A model generated the notes under the pieces. It ran no database searches, had not been told where the DNA came from, and worked only from the letters and a program-made list of their open reading frames with translations. The position numbers were made by a program, and so were the translations under genes. From assembly GCA_944350385.1 (NCBI GenBank), contig CALVOV010000006.1, positions 1 through 64,000 of the forward strand: DNA of 64,000 nucleotides. Direction: 5' to 3'. How positions within the stretch are numbered: the stretch's first letter is position 1; each line of letters begins with the position of its first letter. Source of the stretch: an uncultured Bacilli bacterium. GTDB taxonomy: Bacteria > Bacillota_I > Bacilli_A > RF39 > UBA660. Shown here in pieces: positions 1 to 9,266 of the stretch.

Positions 1-77
1 ACAGCTAAGATACCTAATATAGTAACGACTGCCAGTACTTCTACCATAGTGAAACCTTTATTATTTTTAATTTTCAT
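1..77 (-). CDS. Type IV prepilin / pseudopilin, N-terminal fragment cut by window edge
   Basis: The reverse strand begins ATG with a short basic leader, then G-F-T-M-V-E-V followed by a hydrophobic run (LAVVTILGILA). This is the class III signal of type IV pilins and pseudopilins, cut between Gly and Phe by prepilin peptidase, with the conserved Glu at position +5 of the mature chain. A ribosome binding site (AAAGGTTGTG) precedes the start. The rest of the gene lies beyond the left edge, so I cannot tell a competence (ComGC-like) pseudopilin from a true pilin. It follows two paralogous membrane-anchored genes on the same strand with a 26-base gap, which suggests a shared transcript. Confidence 0.85.
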   Translation of the reverse strand, partial: MKIKNNKGFTMVEVLAVVTILGILA

Positions 78-103
78 TTTATCACAACCTTTTTCTGATT
101 TTG

Positions 104-901
104 CTATTTTATATTTAATACATTACTTGTATCTATTAGGTTATTCTTTTTAGCCTCTTCTATATATTTTGTAATTCTTTCTTCTCTAGTGTTTTCTAAT
201 TCTTCTACATCTTCATTATGAAAATTAATTCCTTGTAAAAGATTCAAATATGATAAAAGTGACATGCTAGTACTTTCTTCATCTTCATACTGATAAACAG
301 CAGCTCCACAATATTGATCGTTATTTTTATATTGATTTAATTTTTCATTTAATATTTTCATTGCTACAACTTTAGCTTTATATTGTTCTACTTCTTCATC
401 TGTGATACCATTAGAAAGCTTGTATTCTTCAAATAAAACTCTTTGAAGTTCTTGTAAGTCTTGAAGATAAGTCATTTGATAAAAAGCTTTTAAAACGCCA
501 TAGTATACCGTAGCGTCATTTATTTTAGCTGTCTTTTTTTCTAATTCAAAAACGAAGTTATCTTTTATTAATTTTTCAACGATAGTTGCTAATGAATCTT
601 GCTCTTTTTGATATTTTTGAAGATTATATTCATCTATCTTATTTTTTGATGGAAGTAGACGCATATAACTATCTTCTCCTGTCATTATAGAAAGTGAATT
701 AATATCATCAACATTTATAGCAGTGGCAAGTTCTTCTTTAGTTGCTGATGATATTACCAAATTATTTACTTGAGCTATTTTATCTTTCATCTTCATACTT
801 ATATCTTGATTTTTAGAAAATAGTAATAAAGCCACAATCATAAAGATAAAAGCTATACAAATAGTAATAATTCCTATTTTAATATTTCTTTTCTTAGACA
901 T
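104..901 (-). CDS. Membrane-anchored orphan, paralogue of the next gene upstream
   Basis: A 265-residue protein with a short basic N terminus, one transmembrane helix (about residues 8-28) and a predicted extracytoplasmic remainder rich in Glu, Lys and Gln. It is clearly homologous along its length to the gene at 915-1709: both contain YKAKVVAMKIL, then EKL, and later LLQG(I/L)N(F/Y)H and ERI. The start has a good site (AAAAGGAGAG). I do not recognise the family. Because it sits between its paralogue and a type IV prepilin gene, a role in assembly or support of a pilus-like machine is possible, but this is inferred from position only. Confidence 0.8.
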   Translation of the reverse strand: MSKKRNIKIGIITICIAFIFMIVALLLFSKNQDISMKMKDKIAQVNNLVISSATKEELATAINVDDINSLSIMTGEDSYMRLLPSKNKIDEYNLQKYQKEQDSLATIVEKLIKDNFVFELEKKTAKINDATVYYGVLKAFYQMTYLQDLQELQRVLFEEYKLSNGITDEEVEQYKAKVVAMKILNEKLNQYKNNDQYCGAAVYQYEDEESTSMSLLSYLNLLQGINFHNEDVEELENTREERITKYIEEAKKNNLIDTSNVLNIK

Positions 902-914
902 ATTAACTCTCCTT

Positions 915-1709
915 TTATAAATCTAGTACATTTTCCTTGATTATATTATTTTGCTTAGCGCTAGTAATATAGCTGGCAATTCTTTCTACTCTATTTTGTT
1001 CATATTGTTCCATGATGATCTTGTCATGATAGTTTAATCCTTGTAAGATGCTAAGATATGCACTTAATGAAGCGATTGTTTTTTCCTTATCATTTTTATA
1101 TTCATATACGTTTGCAATGGAATATTCATCGTCATTAACATATTCATCTAATTTTTCATCAAGTATTTTCATAGCGACAACTTTTGCTTTATATTTTTTT
1201 ATTTCTAATGATTCAGGTGATTGATCTAAAGCTAGTAATTGTTTTTGTAATTCTTGTAAATCCAATAAATATGCTATTTGATAATATGATTTTAAAGTAA
1301 CCTTGTAGACAACATAATTTTCAGTATTATCAGTTTCTTCTTCAACTGTATAGGTAAAATTAGTTCTTATCTTTTCTTCAACATTTTTTACTAATTGGGT
1401 TTGTAGTGTAACATATTCAGTTAAGTTATTAGCTAACTCTACTTCTTCTGATGGTTTAAGAGCAACAAAAGAATCAGGTCCCGTCAATAAACTTAGAGGA
1501 TTTATTTCTGGAATACCCGTTAGTTGTTTTATTTCTTCTGCTGAAGCACCATTTAATAACTTATCATTAAGATTATTTATTAAATTTTTAGTAGCTTCTT
1601 CATCGATGCCACTTGGTCTGATTACATTAAATCCGATAATAACTAAACCTATAACAATTAAAATAGATATTGTTATTTCAACTATTATTCTGAATTTATT
1701 ATTTTTCAT
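915..1709 (-). CDS. Membrane-anchored orphan, first of a tandem paralogous pair
   Basis: A 264-residue protein with one N-terminal transmembrane helix (about residues 9-29) and an outside domain of alternating helical, charged segments. Conserved blocks shared with the gene at 104-901 include LTGPDSF (LTGEDSY-like in the partner), QEL near the middle and YKAKVVAMKIL. The start has the site ATAGGAGCG. Only 13 bases separate it from its paralogue, so the pair is probably co-transcribed and arose by tandem duplication. The two are now quite divergent, so the duplication is old. Function unknown; the downstream prepilin gene hints at a pilus or competence setting. Confidence 0.8.
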   Translation of the reverse strand: MKNNKFRIIVEITISILIVIGLVIIGFNVIRPSGIDEEATKNLINNLNDKLLNGASAEEIKQLTGIPEINPLSLLTGPDSFVALKPSEEVELANNLTEYVTLQTQLVKNVEEKIRTNFTYTVEEETDNTENYVVYKVTLKSYYQIAYLLDLQELQKQLLALDQSPESLEIKKYKAKVVAMKILDEKLDEYVNDDEYSIANVYEYKNDKEKTIASLSAYLSILQGLNYHDKIIMEQYEQNRVERIASYITSAKQNNIIKENVLDL

Positions 1710-1796
1710 ATAATCGCTCCTATTCTATTCAATTATATATTTTTTTTAATTTTTCTTCAACTGAATTTTATGAAAAAAAAGGCAAAAAAAAAGAAA

Positions 1797-2006
1797 CTAT
1801 TCAGCTTCTTTAATTTCTACTACTTTCTTACCTTTATAGCTTCCACATTTAGTACATACCCTATGAGGTTTAATTACTTCACCACAAGTTGGGCATTTAG
1901 TCATTCCAGGTACATCCATAGCATTATGACTTCTTCTCATTCTCTTTCTTGTTTTTGAAACCTTGCGGAAAGGAACGGCGAACATTTGGATATCTAACTT
2001 CATCAT
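1797..2006 (-). CDS. rpmF: Large ribosomal subunit protein bL32
   Basis: Small basic protein with the bL32 core: [18 protein letters not shown] followed by a zinc ribbon with two CxxC pairs (CPTC and CTKC). It binds the 23S rRNA in the 50S subunit. The start is chosen from the site AAGGAG lying at the end of yceD, which places initiation at MMKLDIQMF, giving 69 residues. That adds a short tail before the usual bL32 start (MAVP-like, here MFAVP at 1985). A downstream start at 1985 is possible but has no clear ribosome binding site. It follows yceD by five bases, the classical yceD-rpmF order. Confidence 0.93.
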   Translation of the reverse strand: MMKLDIQMFAVPFRKVSKTRKRMRRSHNAMDVPGMTKCPTCGEVIKPHRVCTKCGSYKGKKVVEIKEAE

Positions 2007-2011
2007 CTTTA

Positions 2012-2497
2012 TCACTCCTTTTCAAATTCATTTAGTAATTCTTTGAATGGATTATTGGTGTTAGTAGGTTCTTCTTCACTGACTAAGCGCCATCCATCCC
2101 CTTGAAATCTATTTAGATCTTTAACCTTAGAAAAATGTAAGGGGACCTCTAGTACAATATTTTCCCATAAAAACTCGAATATATCAAGAGAATTTTCACT
2201 TTTTTTGCAATTTTCTTCAATATAATCATCATATTCGATATTATATTCATACTCAACTGGTTCTAATGAAATAGAATCTTGTAAAATCATGGTCCCCTTT
2301 ATAGAACATTTTATATTATCTTCTTCTTCAGTGTATACTTCTTCGGAAGGAACAAGTGTTATTTTACCATGAACTTCAATATTATTCAATTCTAAAACTT
2401 CAGAATTTTTAAAATATTCTTTAGGAATAGAATATACATTAGAAATATCAATTTCTTTTAGACTATGATTATGTAATAAACTTAAATCAATATTCAT
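2012..2497 (-). CDS. yceD: YceD family protein (DUF177)
   Basis: A 161-residue acidic protein of the YceD/DUF177 family, recognised by its position directly upstream of rpmF and by the central block [13 protein letters not shown] followed by a C-terminal segment with NPF and leucines. Family members are linked to 23S rRNA/50S metabolism and are nearly always co-transcribed with rpmF. The typical cysteines of some family members are reduced to one (residue C101 region). The start has AAAGGAG. The gene ends with the ribosome binding site of rpmF, so the two are translationally linked. Confidence 0.85.
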   Translation of the reverse strand: MNIDLSLLHNHSLKEIDISNVYSIPKEYFKNSEVLELNNIEVHGKITLVPSEEVYTEEEDNIKCSIKGTMILQDSISLEPVEYEYNIEYDDYIEENCKKSENSLDIFEFLWENIVLEVPLHFSKVKDLNRFQGDGWRLVSEEEPTNTNNPFKELLNEFEKE

Positions 2498-2506
2498 ATT
2501 ACTCCT

Positions 2507-3061
2507 TTATCCTTCTTCTACATTTATCGTTCCATGGTAATGTAAATTACTACCATTAGGAATAGTTGTGTCTTTGTCAATCCATACTCTAATTGAATAA
2601 TTTTTTTCTCCTAAAGCTTCTATTTCAGTATCCAATAGAAGTGCTTCTGGTAATTCAGATAAAGTATATATTTCATTTTCTTTATTATTTTCTTTTATAG
2701 ATATTTTGATATATTCTTTTCCTATTAAATATTCTTTACAATTGTCTTTAAGAATAGTGTTAATATCATCATTTATATAAATTTTATATTTAACTGGTTC
2801 AGTACGATTATTTGTTATTGTAAAGGTATAGGCCTTAGAAGATAATCCTACTGAATCTGTTACTGGTGTAACTTTATCTAAAGTAATATTAGATCCAGTT
2901 TTTTCATGAAAAACAATATTTAAAGATTCAGAGCTATAGTCAACATTTCTTTCTTGTTTATATTTGAAATAAATGTAGCGAGTTGAGACTATCGCAATTA
3001 ATAATATAAGTCCAATAATTACAACGTTTTTTAATAATTCTTTTTTTTGACTAGTGTACAT
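2507..3061 (-). CDS. Membrane-anchored beta-sandwich-like surface protein
   Basis: About 184 residues: a basic start, a transmembrane helix (about residues 12-30) and an outside domain. The C-terminal half contains ITNNRTEPVKYKIYI and the ending YSIRVWIDKDT, then G, then YHGTINV. A near-identical ending (YYNIKIWLDENT, then FHGIIEI) occurs in the gene at 62897-63559, so these are paralogues. The pattern recalls camelysin/TasA-type secreted beta-sandwich proteins, but I see no clear cleavable signal. The start is taken at 3061, preceded by AGAGGTG; an in-frame start at 3094 lacks a site. It is the first gene of the yceD-rpmF transcript. Confidence 0.75.
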   Translation of the reverse strand: MYTSQKKELLKNVVIIGLILLIAIVSTRYIYFKYKQERNVDYSSESLNIVFHEKTGSNITLDKVTPVTDSVGLSSKAYTFTITNNRTEPVKYKIYINDDINTILKDNCKEYLIGKEYIKISIKENNKENEIYTLSELPEALLLDTEIEALGEKNYSIRVWIDKDTTIPNGSNLHYHGTINVEEG

Positions 3062-3078
3062 AGATTCACCTCTAAATA

Positions 3079-3107
3079 ATATTAATTTAATCAAATCATT
3101 TTGTCAA
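3079..3107 (-). promoter_or_regulatory. Sigma-A-type promoter of the orphan-yceD-rpmF operon
   Basis: Reading the minus strand: TTGACA (3102-3107), a 17-base spacer, then TAATAT (3079-3084). The start codon of the first gene is about 18 bases further on. Both boxes are close to consensus. Confidence 0.7.
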
Positions 3108-3129
3108 TTAAAAAGCCTTTTCCATATAA

Positions 3130-4038
3130 TTAATTGTCATTTTTTGATATGGCTTTCTTAACTAGTTCAATAGCAGCTTCTTTTGTCTCAGCACTAACTA
3201 GGAATCTTCCCATGTGACAGAAAGTAGCTCCAGTAACACCAGATACTTCAGCTAATTTTTTATCAAGTCCAGCCCACTCTTCTGGAAAAGCAATTCTTTC
3301 TGTATGATCTTCTGCTGACTGATATATTGTTTTAGCTGCATAACCACCACGATTAGATGGATATATTACAAAATATATTTCTTTATTTGTATCGTAGCTA
3401 TATATAGTATCTTCGTATGGCATAAATTCATCTAGTTCTAAATAATGTTTTTCAATTGCTTCTGGTATTTTTGGCTCCAATATTTTTCGTGCTTTGATTC
3501 TACCATTTACATTAATTATTTCTTCTGAAAATATTTTTATCGCAACATCTACTGCTTTTAAAAATTGTGAAGATTCATCTTCTAAACTACCATAGCTAGG
3601 ATTAAATAATTTTATAATGTCACATAAATTTCTAATTTTAAATGTAGCTTCTACTTTGGGAAAGATACCATTATCTATAGCATCAATTCCTTCTATAAAA
3701 TCTCTGTCTATCTCATTAAATACTTCATCGACATCCGATATATTTAGTTCTTTTAAATATTCTTTTCCAAAGTCATTCCATAATAATCCAAAGGAACAAT
3801 ATGGAATACCATTATCACGTATTTTTCTATCTTTTTGATGGTGATCATATTTTCCTCTACCAACATCATAAACAAGTACATTCTTATATTCTTCTGGATT
3901 TATTTCAGTTGTACGAAACAATTTTATATTATTTTTATATAGACTTAAGAAAGCAGTAGCAAATACTTCATCTGCATGCATTGTTCCACTATGAGTTATA
4001 TATTCTGCCTCTTCTATTTTTTCTACTAATTTTATCAT
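3130..4038 (-). CDS. MYG1 family metal-dependent phosphoesterase (UPF0160)
   Basis: 302 residues, the full family length. Near the N terminus it has THSGTMHADEVFA, and then DVGRGKYDHHQ, which are the hallmark metal-binding His/Asp motifs of MYG1/UPF0160 proteins, a DHH-superfamily relative. A C-terminal segment GRFLVSAETKEAA closes the fold. The eukaryotic MYG1 protein is a 3'-5' RNA exonuclease; the bacterial role is not settled. The start has AAAGGAGG. It follows the deacetylase gene (4056-5327) by 17 bases on the same strand, so they are probably one transcript, though no functional link is evident. Confidence 0.88.
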   Translation of the reverse strand: MIKLVEKIEEAEYITHSGTMHADEVFATAFLSLYKNNIKLFRTTEINPEEYKNVLVYDVGRGKYDHHQKDRKIRDNGIPYCSFGLLWNDFGKEYLKELNISDVDEVFNEIDRDFIEGIDAIDNGIFPKVEATFKIRNLCDIIKLFNPSYGSLEDESSQFLKAVDVAIKIFSEEIINVNGRIKARKILEPKIPEAIEKHYLELDEFMPYEDTIYSYDTNKEIYFVIYPSNRGGYAAKTIYQSAEDHTERIAFPEEWAGLDKKLAEVSGVTGATFCHMGRFLVSAETKEAAIELVKKAISKNDN

Positions 4039-4055
4039 TGTTACCTCCTTTTTTA

Positions 4056-5327
4056 CTAGCTAACTATATTTATAAATGATTGTAAGCTTGTTGATGCCAT
4101 GATTGGGTATCTTGGAATACGCCATTTATCAGAACTTCTAGTAGCTTTTGCATTTCCACCAATAAAAGCTAAGTCAAATCCTAAACTCTTAACAAGATTA
4201 ACTGTTCTATTATCATAAGCATAGAATGGAAAACAATAAGCTAATTTTGATCCAATAACATCAATTGATTTTTGAAGGTCAGCTCTTATTTGCTCATCAC
4301 TTTGACATAACATTCTGGCACCTCGATATACTCCTTGACACCAACTCTCATTATGCATATCGTTAGAATGTGATTCAATATCTAAATAAGGAGAACGATA
4401 ATTTTCAATATCCCACCAACTAGTAATTAAAAATAAAGTAGCATGCATTTGATATTCTTCTAGAATTGGTATTAATTTATTGCCATTATGTTTACCTGTT
4501 CCCATAGCACCATCATCAATAGTAATTAAAACTGATTTCTCAGGAATTTCTGTTACTCCATACATCCAATCTCTGAATTCTTTCATAGTTAAGGTTTTAT
4601 AATTATTTTGTTTTAGGTAATCTAATTGAGCTCTAAAATCCTTAACGTCTTCACAAATACCTTCATTACAAACTTCCCCAATCGACGGATCATAGAAAAA
4701 ATGATAATTTAAAACTGCAACTTTAGTTTCTGTCTTTGGTTTTGCAATAACATTTACTTTTCTAGATATAGTTATCGTATTATTGCTAGAATCACTAACA
4801 GTATAGTCTACTTTATATTCTCCTATTTTGCTAGTATCAATATTGTTGGTTACTTTGACATTAGAAGTTATATCGCCATCATAATTATCTTTTGCTGAGT
4901 AACCGGGTTCAGTATATTGACTCCCAACTACTAAGTTAATATCTGAACTTACTAAATTTATTGTTGGTTTAGTGGTATCTATTACTTTAACTTTTCTTTT
5001 AATTTTCTTTTCAATTCCTTTATATTTAACTGTATAAGTTATTTCATATATTCCTATTTTATTGTTATCGACCTTTCCAGTTACTTTAATATCAGAAAGT
5101 TTTTCATTGTCATAACTAGCAGTTACTCCTTGATCTTGATATTCTGAACCAACTTCAACAATCGTTGTTTTGTCCCCATTTATTTTTATATTCAAGTTGT
5201 TTGATAAACCATGAATATTAATATATAAAATACTGCCTATTCCAATTAGAATTATTAAAATACTGATTACTATTATAATTACTTTTACTTTCTTATTTTT
5301 TAATATTGTCCTTTTTTTTACCTTCAC
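4056..5327 (-). CDS. Cell-surface polysaccharide deacetylase with Ig-like domains
   Basis: About 423 residues. A transmembrane helix (about residues 14-34) is followed by two Ig-like repeats (DUF5011 type; each with VEVGS or VVGSQY near its start and an IxTYTVKYKG/VDYTVSDSS ending) and then a NodB carbohydrate-esterase domain. The catalytic block is LITIDDG (usual TFDDG) and the metal site is SHSNDMH (HxxxxH). It would remove acetyl groups from peptidoglycan or another surface glycan. The start is a GTG at 5327 preceded by GGTGAG; an in-frame TTG at 5339 has no site. Substrate is not predictable. Confidence 0.88.
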   Translation of the reverse strand: MKVKKRTILKNKKVKVIIIVISILIILIGIGSILYINIHGLSNNLNIKINGDKTTIVEVGSEYQDQGVTASYDNEKLSDIKVTGKVDNNKIGIYEITYTVKYKGIEKKIKRKVKVIDTTKPTINLVSSDINLVVGSQYTEPGYSAKDNYDGDITSNVKVTNNIDTSKIGEYKVDYTVSDSSNNTITISRKVNVIAKPKTETKVAVLNYHFFYDPSIGEVCNEGICEDVKDFRAQLDYLKQNNYKTLTMKEFRDWMYGVTEIPEKSVLITIDDGAMGTGKHNGNKLIPILEEYQMHATLFLITSWWDIENYRSPYLDIESHSNDMHNESWCQGVYRGARMLCQSDEQIRADLQKSIDVIGSKLAYCFPFYAYDNRTVNLVKSLGFDLAFIGGNAKATRSSDKWRIPRYPIMASTSLQSFINIVS

Positions 5328-5363
5328 TATACTCACCAATTTAAGTATATCATATTTGTTTTT

Positions 5364-6935
5364 TTAGTAATATTTTTTTGCTATTTTTTCTGCTACTTTT
5401 ATTCCGTCCGCAGCAGATGTCGTAATTCCTCCAGCATAGCCTGCTCCTTCACCGCAAGGATAAATTCCTTTAATATTAGATTCTAGTTCATCATTTCTTA
5501 AAATACGAACGGGTGAAGAAGTTCTAGATTCTACTCCTAGAAGGAGACAATCATCACGATTGTAACCATTTATTTTCTTACCAAAGTTTTCAATAGCTTC
5601 TTTTAAAGAAAAATTAATATATTCTGGAAATATTTCATTTAAGTTACTTAAAGTATAGTTGCCTTTAACTATTGGTAAAACGTTTCCTAATTTTTCGGTT
5701 TTTACATTGTTCTTATAGTCAATATAGGTTTGTAGAGGAATATTCCCTTTACCAATTTTATAAGCCTTTTCTTCTAATTCTCTTTGAAATTTTATTCCAT
5801 CTAGAGGATTATTACCGAAATCTTTAGGAGTTACTGTTACTACTAAAGCGCTATTAGCATTAGCACTTTCACGGGCATAATTACTCATACCATTTACTAC
5901 TAAACGATTTTTTTCACTTGATGAGTTAATGACATATCCGCCTGGGCACATACAAAATGAATAAATACCACGATTATTAGCTTGATATGTCAATTTATAA
6001 GAGGCTGGTGTTAAGTATGGAGATGCTTCCATTCCATATTGACTTTTATTTATCATTTTTTGTGGATGCTCAATCCTTATACCAACAGCAAAGGATTTTG
6101 GTTGCATATCTAATTTATTTTTTAGAAGCATTTCAAAAGTATCTCTAGCACTATGTCCAATTGCTAAAACTAATATATTACAAGGAATTTTTATAATATT
6201 ATTTACTTCAATGCTAGTTACTTTATTATTATTTATTTCAATATTAGTTAATTTGGTATTATATCTAATTTCTCCACCCCAATTTAGTATTCTTTCACGA
6301 ATATTTTTAATAACTACTCTCAATATATCTGTCCCAATATGTGGCTTTGCCTCATAAAGAATTTCTTCTGGTGCTCCATTTTCTACAAATATTTCTAGTA
6401 CTTTTTTTATTCTATTTTCCTTATCTTTAATAGAGGTATTTAATTTACCATCTGAAAAAGTTCCTGCTCCTCCTTCACCAAACTGTACATTGGATTCTGG
6501 ATTTAATTTGTTATTTTGCCAAAATTCTTCAATTGTTTTTACTCTATCTTCAACCTTTTCTCCTCTTTCGATAATTAAGGGATTAAAACCATATTCAGCT
6601 AAAAGATAAGCACAATAAAGTCCTGCTGGACCTGAACCAACAATAATTGGTCTTTCTTTACTAGTTGTTTTATTTGAAATAACAAATTTATATTCTTCAC
6701 TTGGTGACAATAAAATATCTTTAGAATGACATCTTCTAAGTGTTTTTTGTTCATTTTTTACTTCAACATCTAGTTCATAAACAAATAATAAATTCTTTTT
6801 TTCACGAGCATCTATTGATTTTTTGACTATTCTTATTTTTATAATATCATCTAGTGATATATTTAATATTTTAGCTACTTTTTTTGATAATTCATCGCTT
6901 GAGATTGGTAATTTTACTTGTCTAATTCTAATCAT
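5364..6935 (-). CDS. FAD-dependent dehydrogenase of the COG2509 type
   Basis: 523 residues. The N-terminal 85 residues form the small alpha/beta domain typical of this family (residues such as LPISSDEL). A Rossmann FAD site follows (VGSGPAGLYCAYLLAEYG), then GEGGAGTFSDGKL, and a C-terminal block PCGEGAGYAGGITTSAADG that closes the FAD site. The family is widespread in Bacillota and its substrate is unknown. The start lies inside the end of the flavoprotein gene upstream (8-base overlap), with its site AGGAG in that gene, so the two are translationally coupled. Confidence 0.88.
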   Translation of the reverse strand: MIRIRQVKLPISSDELSKKVAKILNISLDDIIKIRIVKKSIDAREKKNLLFVYELDVEVKNEQKTLRRCHSKDILLSPSEEYKFVISNKTTSKERPIIVGSGPAGLYCAYLLAEYGFNPLIIERGEKVEDRVKTIEEFWQNNKLNPESNVQFGEGGAGTFSDGKLNTSIKDKENRIKKVLEIFVENGAPEEILYEAKPHIGTDILRVVIKNIRERILNWGGEIRYNTKLTNIEINNNKVTSIEVNNIIKIPCNILVLAIGHSARDTFEMLLKNKLDMQPKSFAVGIRIEHPQKMINKSQYGMEASPYLTPASYKLTYQANNRGIYSFCMCPGGYVINSSSEKNRLVVNGMSNYARESANANSALVVTVTPKDFGNNPLDGIKFQRELEEKAYKIGKGNIPLQTYIDYKNNVKTEKLGNVLPIVKGNYTLSNLNEIFPEYINFSLKEAIENFGKKINGYNRDDCLLLGVESRTSSPVRILRNDELESNIKGIYPCGEGAGYAGGITTSAADGIKVAEKIAKKYY

Positions 6936-8124
6936 TTGCTTCTCCTATTGTCATACCTGCAACTATGCCACTTCTCCATGCAATTCCTAGATTATATCCA
7001 CCACAATCACCTGTTAAATCTAATAATTCGCCAATTATATATAGATTTGGAATTATTTTAGATTCCATAGTATCTAAATTTATTTCTTCTAAATAAACTC
7101 CTCCTGATGTTACTTGGGCTTCTTCAAATGTTTTAGTTGCTACTACCTCTACTTTAAAAGATTTTAATAATTCTATTAATTTTTTCTTTTTATTATATTC
7201 TAATGAACTCCAAAGTTCTTGTTTTAAATTTGCTTCTTCTAAAATTATTTCAACTAATTTAGCATTTAATAAACAGTCTAATATTCTTTTAATGGATTTG
7301 TTTTTGTTTAATATTTTATCTAGTTTTTGATTATCTATTGTTGGCAAAAAATCTATTTTTATTATTTCTTCTTTTTTTTCTGCTAAACCACGTGCCACTT
7401 TATTTGATAAATTAAAGATACAAATACCACTTATACCATAATTGGTTAATTGTATTTCTCCAACTTCTTCTTTTAATATATTTCCATTTTCTATTAAAGT
7501 TACTTTAGCATCTGTTCTAATTCCTTGCCATTTTTTTAAAAATAAATAATTTTTAGTGATTAATGGTACTAAAGCTGGCAGTGGTTTTCTTAGATGATGA
7601 TTGAATTGTTTTAAAAAATCATAGCCTATACCTGTAGATCCTGTTTTAGGAGCTGCAAAAGAACCAGTTGACAATACTATTTTATCAAAGAGCAATTCAT
7701 TATTAATCAAAAATTTATTATGTTTTAATTGGATATTTTTAACTAAATAATTGTTTTTTATTTTTACTTTTTTATCAAGTACTTCTTCTATTAAAACATT
7801 TCTAATGGTCAAAGATTGATTAGAATTAGGATAATAACAACCATTTTTTATTTTAGGAATAATTCCTATTTCATCAAAAAAGTCTTGAACGTATTTTTCT
7901 GTTTTTTCATTAATTAATCCACTAATTTGGTTAGGTGTAGATGATTCGTAATGCAATAGATCTTGATTATTATTCCAATAATTACATCTGCCATTACCTG
8001 TTGCTAATATCTTTTTACCACATTCAGGATTTCTTTCTAGTATTATTACTTCATTATCATTATTTTTAGATTTAATAGCACAGACTAAACCTGCTGCTCC
8101 TCCACCTATAATTCCTATCTTCAT
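6928..8124 (-). CDS. Flavoprotein of the HI0933/YhiN (BaiN-like) family
   Basis: 398 residues, full length. It starts with a dinucleotide-binding fold (IGIIGGGAAGLVCAI), then CGKKILATGNGRCN, a signature of the HI0933 family, and ends with GGYNLGIAWRSGIVAG, which binds FAD. Some homologues act on bile acid intermediates (BaiN), others are of unknown function. It overlaps the second flavoprotein gene by 8 bases, suggesting that the two oxidoreductases are made together. The start has a weaker site (AAGTGG). Confidence 0.88.
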   Translation of the reverse strand: MKIGIIGGGAAGLVCAIKSKNNDNEVIILERNPECGKKILATGNGRCNYWNNNQDLLHYESSTPNQISGLINEKTEKYVQDFFDEIGIIPKIKNGCYYPNSNQSLTIRNVLIEEVLDKKVKIKNNYLVKNIQLKHNKFLINNELLFDKIVLSTGSFAAPKTGSTGIGYDFLKQFNHHLRKPLPALVPLITKNYLFLKKWQGIRTDAKVTLIENGNILKEEVGEIQLTNYGISGICIFNLSNKVARGLAEKKEEIIKIDFLPTIDNQKLDKILNKNKSIKRILDCLLNAKLVEIILEEANLKQELWSSLEYNKKKKLIELLKSFKVEVVATKTFEEAQVTSGGVYLEEINLDTMESKIIPNLYIIGELLDLTGDCGGYNLGIAWRSGIVAGMTIGEAND

Positions 8125-8151
8125 ACTACCACTTCCCTTGTTATTATAACA

Positions 8152-9057
8152 TTATTTCTTTTTCTGATAAATTAAGATACTATCATTTAATTCTCCTTCA
8201 CAGCAATATTTAAAATTTTCTACTCCAATAAATGTTTTTAATTCAGCACATTCAAAAATACGTAAAGTATTTTTGAGATTATATATCTTACTATAATTTT
8301 CGTTATAATTAGAATGTTTATCTGTTTGATATAGATATGATATTAATATTTTTCCATCTATATTTAATTTTGTTTTTAATTTTTCAAACAATTCAAAAGT
8401 ATCAAAAACATTATTATAGTCAGCAATATTAGATAAGAAAATATTATCATAATTTTTGTTTAAATGATATTTATAAATATCTTTTATTAAAAATGTTGGT
8501 TTAAGATTACTAATTTTACTTTTTAATTTATTATAATTTTCTTCACTTGTTAGATATTTGTTATAATTTTTTATCTCTAATAACTTAGGAGTATCAGAGT
8601 GAAATAAGAATCTTTTAATTTTTCCTATCTTTTCTGTTTCCAATAATGTCTCCCAAAATATTTTTGATGAATCATCTTCCATTTTGTTAAGTATTTTCTT
8701 AAAAACTTTTTTATTGTACGCCTTGGAGTTTTCAAAGAAAAAGCCCTGCATTGACATAAACTTAAAAAAATCTTTATAATCTAGTTCTTCAATAGCAGAT
8801 TTTTTTAAATAAAAGAACTCTTTAATAAATGGATTGATATCTAATAAAGTAATATCTGAACATCCTAGCATATAAGCATTTAATACTTGATCCGAAGAGG
8901 AACCAACTGTTAATAGTGATTTGTTCTCTAAGATAAATTCGTTTAGATAGCCACTTATATTTTCTGTTGTGAAAGGATAAATTTTAATAAAAAAATTATT
9001 ATAGTCTGGATTTTTAATATAATTTTTAGCAAAAGCTATTTTTTCTTGTTGAGTCAT
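8152..9057 (-). CDS. BtaA-like (DUF3419) SAM-dependent transferase homologue
   Basis: 301 residues. The segment LLTVGSSSDQVLNAYMLG, then ITLLDINP, then LKKSAIEELDYKDFF matches the pattern of DUF3419/BtaA proteins, which transfer the 3-amino-3-carboxypropyl group of SAM to diacylglycerol in betaine lipid synthesis. A later FLSNIADY matches their LSNI-DW block. It is shorter than BtaA (around 400 residues) and I see no BtaB partner, so lipid modification is only a guess. The start has AAGGGAG. A TATAAT box lies near 9087-9092 with no good -35. The 200 bases upstream are otherwise featureless. Confidence 0.7.
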   Translation of the reverse strand: MTQQEKIAFAKNYIKNPDYNNFFIKIYPFTTENISGYLNEFILENKSLLTVGSSSDQVLNAYMLGCSDITLLDINPFIKEFFYLKKSAIEELDYKDFFKFMSMQGFFFENSKAYNKKVFKKILNKMEDDSSKIFWETLLETEKIGKIKRFLFHSDTPKLLEIKNYNKYLTSEENYNKLKSKISNLKPTFLIKDIYKYHLNKNYDNIFLSNIADYNNVFDTFELFEKLKTKLNIDGKILISYLYQTDKHSNYNENYSKIYNLKNTLRIFECAELKTFIGVENFKYCCEGELNDSILIYQKKK

Positions 9058-9240
9058 AATTACTCCCTTTCTTTAGATTGCTTATTATATCATATTTTTA
9101 ACTTTTTTAAAATATTGAGAAAATTTTTAATAGAAGTTAAGAAATTTTAATGATTTTTTTAATAACTTATATTAAAAATATTATATCTGAAATTCAATCA
9201 TTTAATTTTATTAATATCATTATTCTCTATAAAATATGTA

Positions 9241-9266
9241 AAAAAAAAAGAATCTTTAGATTCTTT
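9241..9266 (-). terminator. Rho-independent terminator of the P-type ATPase operon
   Basis: Perfect 8-bp stem (9247-9254 with 9259-9266), four-base loop, then a run of T on the minus strand. It overlaps the stop codon of the ATPase gene. Confidence 0.8.
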
